Source: Ramazzottius varieornatus (Eukaryota; Tardigrada; Eutardigrada; Parachela; Ramazzottiidae). From it: a DNA stretch of 64,000 nt. The DNA is taken from assembly GCA_001949185.1 (NCBI GenBank), contig BDGG01000003.1, forward strand, positions 2,481,404 through 2,545,403, read 5' to 3'. This document shows positions 12,123-23,800 of this stretch, in pieces. Made by a program: the position numbers and the translations under genes. Below the pieces are notes generated by a model, which worked only from the letters and a program-made list of their open reading frames with translations, searched no databases and was not told the origin of the DNA. Position 1 is the first letter of the stretch. Each line of letters begins with the position of its first letter.

Positions 12123-13193
12123 TCATTTTTCGGTCCGCTGCACACTAGTGTGGGAATTCGAATGTGTGTGTCCTGCCGCTGTTTCCATATTCACCTGGAC
12201 ATCCGTATGCATCTTACTGAGCTCCAAGGCGGCCTTCGCAAGTTCCCGCTCGCGCTCCAGTTCCTTCTTCGCAAACTTGGCTTCCAGTTCCAGCTCTTGC
12301 TTCTGTCGTTTGACAGAATCCTCTACCAGTTCTTTGCGATAATCTGCTCAAGCACACAGAAATCAATACTTCATATCCGTCGAACACACCCATGGAAATA
12401 ATCGATATGTTGGTACAACACCGAACGTACCAATATCGCGCTTGTATTGCTTTTCCAGTTCCTTCCGGATTCTCTCGGCTTCATGCTCTGTCTTCTCCAG
12501 ATATTTCCCTGTCACCTATCCAGGACCGAAAAAATAAACTAATATCCCTCGAGTATCGCAAAACGCAGCCGCGAAATAATGTCAAATATAAAAAGGGCAA
12601 CTATGAGTACCAGTTTTCATCCTACATACAGCGACCCCTGGAACTTCGCGGTACACTAGTATGCAGGAGCATGAGGGATGCTTACGTACCTTCGCCATGT
12701 GCTCTTCATGTTCACGGGCGATCCTGTCTTTCTCATGTTGGTATTTGGCTTCTTCTCTCAGCCGTTTGTCTCGGGCTTCCGGTGTCTCTTGCAAGTCGTG
12801 TACGATATCGTGGGTCGCCACTCGTTCGGCAGTAGCGCCAAACGACGAATGATCGGAAACAACGTCATGGAGAACTCCTCCAGCAGAAGTTAGCACGATG
12901 GGATGCGTTGTATGGATCGGAAGCTCCGCGGCCTCAGTGTAAGTAGTGTGAGCATGACTACTAGCTGAAGACCTTCGGCGACCCAGGTGAAGATCAGGCA
13001 GATGAGGAAATCCAGGAAGTCCGTGATGGTGATGGTGGTGTCCGGTGCCTGATGTCTCGACAAGCTCGCTCAGCTCGGTGTGGCGCTCTCCGTGACCGTC
13101 GATGGTCGTGACGCTCTTTGTATGGAAAGCATCAATCCCACCGGCTTCGCGAGCCGCTTGGGCGGTTATTTCGTCCTCCTTGTAGTGCGTCAT
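12123..13193 (-). CDS. CAHS: CAHS (cytosolic abundant heat-soluble) protein, 269 aa, 3 exons
   Basis: CAHS proteins are tardigrade-specific, largely disordered cytosolic proteins that form gels or filaments during drying. Exons are 12690-13193, 12431-12515 and 12123-12343, joining in phase to 270 codons including the stop. Residues 1-135 are disordered and rich in His/Thr/Ser, with six consecutive histidines at 52-57 and a short hydrophobic segment around 92-114 (LPIHTTHPIVLTSAGG). Residues about 137-245 are a charged heptad-like helix holding the CAHS signature: ERIRKELEKQYKRDIDYRKE across the exon 2/3 junction, then LELEAKFAKKELERERELAK. The tail has DVQVNMETAAGHTHS, matching the conserved CAHS end. 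The start at 13193 is chosen for the context AAAATG; the frame is open upstream to 13589, so a longer N-terminus is possible. Family call is strong; paralogue identity is not. Confidence 0.93.
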
Positions 13194-14814
13194 TTTGTGA
13201 GGTTCTTGGGAAACGTGGAAGTCTTCTAACAGTGCATAAATGTCGGAAAATGGCTTGTCTGTAGTAGCGTAATGTTCACCATGAAGCCATGAAAGTGCAG
13301 CCGAACTCATCGCCTTGTTATGAAGTTTCTGTGTATCGTTCAATCGATCTTGAACGATCGTCGAGGCTCTGCGTTTCAGTACCTGCTCCGGGATGTTTAT
13401 AGGAAGGCAAAGCACGCGGCAATGTCTGAACAAAATCAATCCTCCTTCCTTCCGCTTAAGACCGTCCCTGCTTCGTCCTTCACTGCCGCGGCCCGATGGG
13501 GGCAGCTGGCACTTCACACATGAAATTGGAATGGTTAGCGATTGATGACTACCGTTATAGATTACCAATACCCTGATTTTGACGTCCACTTACATTATTA
13601 CATACCGCTATTTTGCCCTAGAGCGCAGCACCGTCTCGTCAGGGATCTGTCCGTCGATCGGATCCGTGTTTTCAGTTCCCTCCGACAAGTCCCAGAATCA
13701 CCACCCAGCAAGTCTGCCAGGTCAACAGAAGCTACAAATAGCATCAGACTTAGTGAATGACCATGGTCCATAAGGTCCGCGAACAACTTCCGGTCGGACC
13801 AAAAAGTTACTGGCGCAAGACTCACCGAGGACCCCGGGTGCGACTATCTAATATCTACCACCCAGGGTTAACTTAGAGGACAGATTTAGAACATTACGAG
13901 GTAAACGACATAATTCAAGCATGGTGGTTTTTCACTCGTAATTTGGGCATATTTGTACTCAGCTCCTACTGCGCATAATGAACTGTTTCTTATTTCGCGC
14001 GGTAGACTGATCCCTCTCCTAGGGTTTCAATAGGTTTGAGAACAACAAAGCGTTGTGGATGACGGGAATCACGGCTTGGGAGAGACATAGGTCTGTCCAA
14101 TGTTAAAAAGCCTAATGTTGTATCAACAGGCGTACGATGAGAGATGAATCAAGCGTTGACGATAATGTTCAAACTTTTCGCGTTGCCCGAATTACGGTGC
14201 GAAAATCGATATGCCCGAATTATGTCGTTTACCTCGTACCGAAAATTACTCCAGCGTTTTTTTCCGGATCCTGGGTCATTCTCGTGTCCTCTTGTTTCGT
14301 GCTTTTCTATCAAAAAACAAGCAGATCATTAGAAACACTTTCTTAATGGCCTGAACGGGGAAGATATCTACTGAGCACCCTCGTTATTGCTGTTGAGGAT
14401 TAACCAGCATCAGCTGTTTCAGCAGAACAGTTCCCGTTTGAACTCCATACATGGTCAACCTACTGATCTTCCCTTTCGTTTCCTGACTCCCGATTTCCGG
14501 TGAGCAGTACTGAGAGATCTAACTTAACTAATTCTGTGTCTCGTTGTAACAGGATTTCGAGTCATTGTGGAACGGAGCAGTGTTCGAGAGCGTTCGGTGC
14601 ACCCCGATGAAGGGGCGCATGATTAGACCATTTCGAAGTACACAAACCCAGAGACGTACCGTATGTAACTGACGTCATGCGCTGCCGTCGTCCAGTGAAA
14701 CAACTGCATCATCTTTGGCTCATCTGTCTGGCGTCGTTCGTCTTTTTTTGGTTTGAAGACGTGCTTCAGGTTCTGTTGTTGTAGATTCATCGTTGGATCG
14801 GTGGGTAAAAAACA
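13194..14814. promoter_or_regulatory. Divergent CAHS/UBR4 upstream region
   Basis: About 1.6 kb between the CAHS start (-) and UBR4 start (+). It must carry both promoters, or a shared one, and contains MITE copy B at 13897-14236. The CAHS frame remains open to 13589, so part may be a 5' UTR. I see no clear TATA box at either end. Confidence 0.45.
13897..14236 (-). mobile_element. 340-bp MITE, copy B, inverted relative to copy A
   Basis: Same length and ends as 1467-1806, again flanked by TA, in opposite orientation. The two copies differ at scattered bases, for example CAAGCAT against CGGGCAT near the ends. It sits between the CAHS and UBR4 genes. Confidence 0.85.
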
Positions 14815-17800
14815 ATGGTGCGTGAAATGAACCCTGGAGGGAGCACCATGTTTCCGCAAGTCATCCGTCCTTTGGAACTCCTCGCAGCTCAACCTTACGA
14901 AGCCTTAGCAGAAGTTGAAGTTCGGGCTCTCGTCCGTAGCCTAAATCACCTTCGTAATGAGATCCTCAACGTCAACACAGACACAACTCCCTTCTGGGAC
15001 GCGTTCTTAGCCTTGTCGTACCAGGCCATCTATGCATATCGTCAAACATTCACAGAGAAAAGCGACAAGTCGCTGGAGTCTGGTATCTACGATGCAGCTC
15101 GGCTATTCGTGGACTACTGGGTCTTACGACTGACTACGGTGACTTCCGACGTGACTTTCATGACGGTAACGGAGAAAGTCAAGCTGTTGGAAGCCGTGGT
15201 CAACTTGACGTCGTCTTATGGCAAGGTCGAAATCAATCAGCTGTTCCAACAATTAACTCAAGCCAGAATACCGGAGGAGATACTGCCATGTGAAGGCACC
15301 AACAAAGTGGCGGAGGAAGAAAAGAGGGAAGCGAAGAAGCTGATTAGTTCCCATAGTGTCCAAGCGGTTCCACTTGTCAACGTGCGGAACTTTATTTCTC
15401 CACTGTCACAGACACAGCAGCAGCCGCTGGTGGATGTAAACGAAGGAAGTGCGAAAGAGGGCTCCAGGTTTCTGGAGAAATACCACAAGAAAATTCAGAG
15501 GTATGTTTTGTAGAGCACATGATCAAAATACTCAACACGGACATATCAATGTTTGGGCTAAGTCTTTAACATTGTAGTTTCAGACTGTATCAGTCGATAA
15601 GAGCTCCGTTGTTTCAGGTATCTGTCGGAGAAGCGGATCGGCGATACGTTGCTGGATATCCTGAAGGGTCTTCCAGCCTTCATATCAATGATGGAAAGCG
15701 ACATTGGTGGGATAAACTACTTCAAAGCTGTGATTACTCGGCAAGTGGATGCGCGCGCCGTGATTGGAAAGGTACGTTTTACTTATTCACACAGTCGTAA
15801 GCGAAACGTGGGATCTTTGATCTACGTGCCAACATTAGCGGGAAATACGGAACCACTGCATAGTCTAACGGCATGTTGTCTGTTGCAGGTGGATTTTCTG
15901 CGCATCGATTTGGACGTAGCACAGTCCTCGAGCCGTCTCCCATTAGCTGACTGTTCGTCTCCTTCACGTCTGAACACTCTCTGCAGTTTCGGCATCAGCT
16001 GCGTAGCGAACGCCTGTAAAATTCTTACTTCTCTCAACGTAGTGGAAGCGCTGCTTCCAGCATCAGAGAACGCCAAAGACAGTGAAACAGGTACCTTCAG
16101 CATAGTATAGATTTTGTAGAAGCGAGTGTTTAGTTCCTGGCACGAACCGTGCAGAGGTTACGGACTGCACAAGTAGTGGAGTACAGTTGAGAGCTCGACC
16201 ATGAAAATCACCAGAGGTTATTTTTTAACTGGCGCATGTTCTCCGTGTTATTTGCTGGAAGCGTGCGCAAGGTGAAGAACGATCTTGTCAAGTTCGTCTG
16301 ATGAGCTCTCAAACCTGTTCTCATTGTTTCAGATTCTGTGTTCGAAGCCCGTGTTCCAGTTATTACGAAAGCCGACACCCTCATGGTCATCTACGATCAA
16401 CTTGAACGAAGCATTGCCGTCAACCACAGTGAAGCAGCGCGTAACACGCGTTCCATCGCGATCCGCTACTTCCTGTCCGCCCTCGACGGACTCCTCGTCG
16501 CCTCCACCAGCAACGACACGCCCATGCCTCTGAGCATGCCTGCACTCTTCATCGTCCGTCAACTCCTTACGTTTCTCTCCCGCACAACCAACGACATCGC
16601 CAGGTCCGAAGAAACCGTCACCGGTCACGTGCCGCTTGCGTCCGAACTGACGTTACTCGACGCCTACACACCGTGGTACCGTTTCGTCTACATCATGCGC
16701 CACCATGATGTCTTTAGTATCCTCCTGAGAATATTAGCTCTGTGCCACACACAGTCTTTCAGACGATTAACAACATGCAGCAGAACGAAAGAAGAAAGTA
16801 AGCCTTCACCGACGAAGAGCACGAAACTGACGAGACAGGGTTCGTCCAGTTCAGCGTCGCCTCCGAGAAGTTCTAACAAGAAGATGTCCTTGAGTCAGGA
16901 TGATCTGATTCTTGGGTGTTTGTGGGACGAACTGAACGCGGAACCCAGTGAGAAGAAAGTGGCGGAGAGTAAGAAGGCCGGAGTGGACGCGGCTTTCAGT
17001 GAAGCACTGCTGGATACGCAGCTGAAACTGCTAGGATTCCTGGACAGATGGTTTTTTGATAGCGAGAATGAATACGCGGAAGTCTGCGTGAAGGAGTTCT
17101 TTCAAGCGAAGCATTTGGCGTTGATGCTCCCGATGATGAGCAGCCATTCGTTTGAGTATGTGAATGTGGCGGAAGTCGAGCCGGCGAATGTCCGGGTTGC
17201 AGTGGGGACGTATGCGCTCAATTTGGACGGTTTCATCCATAGCCTCGTCACAACACGTGCGTACATTCAAACTAAATCTCCCAAATTTTAATTACACCAT
17301 TGAAACTTGGTGTTATTGAGTCTGCAGAGAACTCGAAAACAAACTCTGCAAGGTTGAGTGTTTCTTGAGTGGCGCACGTTTGTAGTGTTATTGGTTGTAA
17401 ACGTGCGCCACTTGGAAAAACGATCTTGTCCGGTTTGTTTGCGGACTTCCAGAAATTCAAATAGATTAGCTTCAATTGAGTTAAATCTGAAAACTTGATA
17501 ATATGTATAAATCTGTAATATCAAAACTAGACTAGACTGTAACTTACTAGTTTGAAATGATATGTTTGTCTCAGGGTTCGTCAGCGACGAGATCATCGTA
17601 TCCTTCCTCAAGTCCTCCGGATTGGACCTCTCCCCCGCTAGGAAGCACGAAGCCTGGCCGCTTTACATCTCACGAACCTTCCTTAGTTTCTTTGGTCGCC
17701 TGCTTCTCAAATGGCAGTTCGAACAACAAGAGGACGGTTCCGCCGAACGCCCCTCTACCTCGACACTGGCCTCTAGTGCGACCGTGACCATCTGGTCCCG

Positions 17801-20800
17801 CTTCTGCCTGACTATCCAACAACGTGTGCTGAAGGAGGACGCCACCGCCACTTCACCCGTCCCGACATGGTGGAAGGACCACATGGAGTTCGAAGATGTC
17901 AATGCTGAACATGTCTACTTGTTGCTGCTGACCTTCCATGGACTGGCTCTGATGCAGAAGAAGGCAGTGGTCACACAGCTGGCTGCTACATTCGTCAGCT
18001 GTGCCTGCCGAACTACGCATTGGACCGAAAGAAGTCTTCTGTTGGTGTCCAGGTTGTTGTTAATCCTGGAGTATTTCATGCATAAATTGTATGAACCAGC
18101 GGAAGCCCTTCTGCGTCAGGTGAGCTCGACAAATAAAGTTTGAGTAATGGAATAAGTGAGGAATAAGAGATGGGAGATCCGGAGACACATTTGACAATGC
18201 TGTGGATATTTCACCGTATTTAGTCTAACATGGTAACAAATGAAAAATAGTATTTTGCCGCATGATGAATTTCAATTGTTTCAGGTTGACAACTTGCTTT
18301 TCCCGTCCGTGCCGAAACAGCAAAGAACTCCTGCTGACACATCCCACATCCCAGTCTACGAGATGGCCCAGAAGGTCTATGACTTCTCCTCCCTCACTGG
18401 TTCGTTCTCTCGTCGAGTGTTCTACTACGCGATCGCCCCAGAGCTGTTGCATGCCGATCCTTTGACACTCGATGGTCTAGCCTGCAGCTTCCTACTAGCC
18501 CCGAACAAGCTACCAGAGTACGCGGACCTGTACCAGGCTCTGAGTTCACTGTTTAACACTCTGAACACCGCAGCGATCGACACACGGTCGGCTAGTGTGG
18601 AAGGTAACCTCTACGCAGTAGCCACCACCAACTACACGGCGTTACTGCTGTGGAGGTTGCTGAGGGTCTTGCCACCGTCGTTATCGCACTGGGAAGCTCT
18701 GAAGAAGGACAGCCAGGAATTCTCTCTGGATTCGATCCAGAGTATCACGACTAGCTTGTGGCTGACGAGATTGCACAACAAGTCGTACAAAACATGGCTG
18801 AAGGTAAGTCTTCTGACCGGAAGTGAGTTTTTGGGCCGATTGAATCTTATCGCTGGTTTTCCAGGATACTTTCGTAAAACTCGGTCTCACGCCCATCAAC
18901 GCTGACCTTCTTCTTTCCAACTGCGCGGATGCCAGCGGACTTGTCCGAGATGTCCAGCGTGTCAAGAACTTCATGGAAGCGTTCCTGTCCAAAAAGTACG
19001 GAAGGACATTTTCTCAGGTTCATAATCAAGTTTCTCCGGAAAACGCAGTTTAACTGGGTATGGTTTCTGTAGTAAGAGACCAGGTTTGAGTGTTCCCGAA
19101 GTGGCACCAGTCCAACCAAGCCTACCAGCTATCGACGCTTCGCCGACAGAAGACCGACCCTCAACTTCCGGTGTGACCGAACAGTCCTTGCGGGAAGTCA
19201 GTTTCTACGGAGGAGGGGAGAAGGTCGAAAACATGCCAAGCGTGCTGCTGTCCCTGAGTTTGGTCTGCTTGCTGTGCAAGATGCAGCAGGCTTTGGATGA
19301 AGCGGCGCCTACTGTTGTGCCTAGAACCAGCGACGCCACCGTGACCTTCAGTGGCGCTCTTACAAACCACGTTACTTCGTCCGTCTCAACGATTGTCCCT
19401 ATACTGTTGGATGTCATTGTCGAGTATGGTCAGTTTTGCACTTCCAGCATTCTGCAAAGTGTCAGGAAACGTTGGTCCGAGAATACTGCGCTTTCCTTCG
19501 AGGTACAGTGCATTCACTTCTGATGTACGTTGGATAGTTGATTTCTGTTTGGGAGGTACCATACTTTCACGGTGCGGTATAATACGAATACGACACCTTG
19601 TACATAGAAACCGGATGTTTGACCCGATAACACGACTTTTACAGAGCTAATGGCTTCTTCTTGCTCAGGTGTATCGTCGACTGGTGTTTCTGTGTGGACC
19701 GTCCTCCAGTGGCAACTCGGTTCTCCGAAGTGTAAATCGTGTGAGTGAGAGTATACCGTCTTGGCTGAACGAAGCATTGGTCGAATGGGACATGAAGGAA
19801 GCAGGCAACTATCCGGCGTTCCTCTCGTGGAAGCGCACTTCCGACACTGCAGTCAGCTCGTCCCAGAAATACAGCGGGGAAACAGCTGCTTACGATAACT
19901 TCGTCCACAGCTTGGTCACTGCTCACATGTCTGGTACCAGGTGAAGATTTCATATCAATACCTTTAGTTTTGAGTTCCCTTTCTAACGGTCAATAAACTC
20001 AAACTCTTTGCACTTTTGTCTAGTAATCTGAAAGTGGGCAACGCGAGTTACCACAACACATCTCTGAAGTACACCATGAACATGCTGGTGTCCTTCCTGT
20101 CCTACCTCCAGCCATTCTTGCCAGCTGGTGCGGCCGAACCAGGCTCGGCCTTGGCGGAGAAGTTCAAGAGGGCGCTGTTGCCTGTTGTAATGGGTGGCTG
20201 TTTCGGCACGCAGGATGTTGAAACAGCGACTGCGGTTCTTGAAAGAGTGCTGGGCGGAAATCTCTTTGAACAAGCGTACCTGAAGACTTTGGCCTGTTTC
20301 GTATACGATATACTGAAGGCAAGGAAAATTCTGATGAATTTGCATTTTTTCTGATTTTTATGTCTTTCTTATCATTTTTTTGCAGTTGATACGAGCTAGT
20401 GTGGATTTGCCAGAAAGGTCTTTGAACGACGAGCTGGGCATGGATCCTTCCGTGATGTCCCAGCGGTGCGTCGAGACGCTGGATGTCATGATGGACAATG
20501 TGGCTGGACGAGCTGCGTTAGCCCAGATGTTCAACGAGAAAGGCTACGATCTTACGGACATCCTCATGTCCATCACCAAGCGCCACCTGTCCCCGGCATA
20601 CCATAGCGCGGTCTTGAACTTTGTCGGCCATGTCCTGAACGAACTTCTCAAGCATCCTGATGACAAGACTATGGGCAGACTTGGGCAGTCCCTGTCCAAA
20701 ATTGAACAACGGTGAATCACACATCCACCAAACAAACCATTTTCCCTTGGTTCTCCCTCAAGAACAAAAATGGAACACTTTCTTCGAAAATTCTTTGAGA

Positions 20801-23800
20801 ATATCGAGTGTCAGGAACTTCTTTATGAATCTAAGAGCATGTTGTCTCATTGCTTTGTAGGTCGCAGTCCATTTTGGGACTGTGGATGGACAGAATCCTC
20901 CAAAGCGGATCGTGGAAGTCGAGCGCCACTTTGGCAGCGAAGGACCCAGTGGCTTTCCTGAACTTATGGGTGAGCTTCGTTCAAATGGCTGATCGCTCAA
21001 CGAGCGAGACCCTAGCCGAGATTCTGCTGAAAGCCCTGACTACAACCCTTTCAACCAAAGACAAGTCTTCATCCGGCTACCCGGCACTGAGCGATCTGAT
21101 GCCCATCATGGAAGTCCTGGCATCCGCCTGCAAAACCGGTCATGAGATCCTCCTGACCGCGACTGTTAGCTGGTTGAAGCAAGCCATCCCTGAACTGGCC
21201 AACAGGAAGTGGGAGGGTGAACTGCAGGAGAATGGTCAGAGCGACCCGTTGTTGAGTGATGTGAACTGTTTGATGTGGTATATGGAGAGGATCCTGTCAG
21301 CGTTGAGAAGGGATGAAGGAAAGAGGACGGCGAGTCCTGAGGCAGACGATTTGTTCGGGGACTTGGCTTCCGTGTTGGATGACAAGAATGATGAGGAAGA
21401 GTCGGTCCATGCCGGAGATGAAAGTGACGATGGGGTGGACGATAACAACAAGCTGTGCACGTTCACGATCACCGCCAAAGAATTCATGAGCCAACACTGG
21501 TAAGGTTTTTTTCAAAGTTTTCCGCTTTGTGTTTTCCACTTAAAATTTTTACGCTTGAAAAGTAATGGCCAAATTCCAGATCAGAAGGAAGCTTTTTTGA
21601 CGGATACTTCAACTTCGGTCAAAAAATGATCTCGACCGTCATTCACCTGCATACAAGAAGTGCGTGTTTTGATGTGATATGAATGTATGCAGGTTCATGC
21701 CTGTTTTTCTTCGTGTGCAGGTACCACTGCCATACGTGTGGACTGACCAACGGGCAAGGCATGTGCTCGGTATGTGCCCAAGTCTGTCACAAGGGTCATG
21801 ATGTTACCTACAGTAAGTACGGCTCGTTCTTCTGCGACTGCGGCGCCAGAGAAGACGGTTCGTGTCAAGCGTTGCGAAAACGCAGCGGCTTCGGAGCCAG
21901 CTCCAGCAGCATGCTGATGGGCAAGCGACAAGGCGCTTTCTCCAACAATTCGCTCGGATCCAAGTCTCAACCGCTCATTCGACCCGAAGGTAGCGGGAAA
22001 GGCAGCAAAGACCTACAGGAAACGAACCACCAACTGCAAGAACAGCTGAACGATCAAAGGGACACGTTGACGAAGCTGCTGGCGTTGCTGGATGTCAGCG
22101 GAGTCCTGATGAGCTTGACCGATGTCCTGTGTAGGGGTGAGAGCGAGAAGGGTGAGGGTGGCGGACTGATGCAGATGCTGTGTAACAGCGTGGCTGGAAG
22201 ATCGGAGAGAGTCGTTCAGAAATTGGAAGCGTTGCATGCCATGGTGAGGAAGGAGGTGGCGGTCGAACATGACGACTGCATCCTTCAACCGCTGGTCGCC
22301 ACACAAGAAAGAACCTTTGACAACATCAAAGCGAACCTGTAAGCAATCAGCATCAAACAACTGTTATGGAATAATATTACTGAAATTTGTTCGTAGGGGT
22401 GAAATTTCTGAAATGTCCGCGCGGTCAGTGGCAATACAGCAGAATTATGTGCGTCGGCGTGTGATGGCCGTCTTTTCACATGGACCGACGAAGTACCTTG
22501 CCATGGTGGTGGAAAAGAGCAAGGTGTCTGTGTACCAGTTCTCTCATCTTCTGAAGCAAGTCTGCGATCGTCATCCCGTCCAGGGAACCAGTGGTCAATC
22601 AGACAACCACAGTGGATCTTCGGGCAGCAGCGCCCCTACTAAGCTGATGTTACCTTGTCATGGTAGCGTGACCGTGTCGTTCGCTGTCTCTTCCATCGTC
22701 GTCAACCCTCTCCGCGAAGGTACGTCAGTGTGTACTATTTTCTGGGTGAAACATCGAACCTTTTCACGTCAACTTCCGTTCATGAAAATTCGTCTTGCTT
22801 GCACCTGCATACACGCCCTCCATTTTGTACGGACGGTATCCTGTATGCAGGTACTCGGATTGTTATCGCCATTTTATATTTTTTCTAGTGTTTTTCATTC
22901 GGCTGTTTTTACGTTAGATGTTCTTGACAGGTCTGTTCGTGTTAACTGGAGCCAAGGACTGCGTAGCCGTCGTCATGAATCCAGAGACAGGAACCAACGA
23001 GCCAATTTCCGTCGACGTCGGTCCCATCGACAGCAGTAACTTTATCGTTAAAGCGATGTGGATGACCGACTCGCAGACTGAGCTCCTGATCGCCACACTG
23101 GACTTTGTCAAGATCTTCGACTTGGCAAAGAGTGTGAGTAAGCCCGTATACAACCTCCTAATCGCCAATGGGAAGGTACGCGACGTGACGATGGCCTACA
23201 CACCCGACGCGGGTCCAAATGTCCTGATCATGTCATCTACTGGGCAAGTCTTCGTGCAGGAACTGACACCTGTCGCAGCTGCCGATATGGGTAAGCGGTA
23301 CTGTACAACCAGAACTTCACCAACTCATGAAGATATCGTCCTGATGATGTTTTGTTTTTGTAGGTCCGTTCTTCGTGACAGCGACGCTGAACTTGGCCAA
23401 CCCGGACCTGCCGCGCATGGTTTCGCGGGAAGAGGAAGGAGGCATAGCCGTCTACTACTCGCATGCCCTGCAGTTGCTGTTCCTGAGTTACTCACAAGGA
23501 AGACTGTTCGTGGCGCCACTGAAAAGTCTTGCCGGTGACAACACGGTCGTTCCTGCTTCAGCGGTGTCTTTCGGAAAAGGCAAAGTTGACCATACACAAG
23601 GCTTGTCGCTATGTAGGTCCAACGCATGAACTTTCGGTTTCGTATCCTTTTTAGTTTTTCCGACTCTTGCAGAAAGTGTAGGCTGTTTTGCAGGGAACTT
23701 TTCGGAGACTGGTGGATATCCAGGTCAGATCTTCGCGTGGTTGCACGGTGCTGCCATTCCACTGATCCTCTCCGTGGATTCCACCAAGTGGGCCTTTCAA

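Noticed and set aside
12582-13589. A 335-codon single-exon protein
   Set aside because: It runs through two CAHS introns' donor side and an upstream region without start evidence; splicing at 12690 gives the family-consistent protein.
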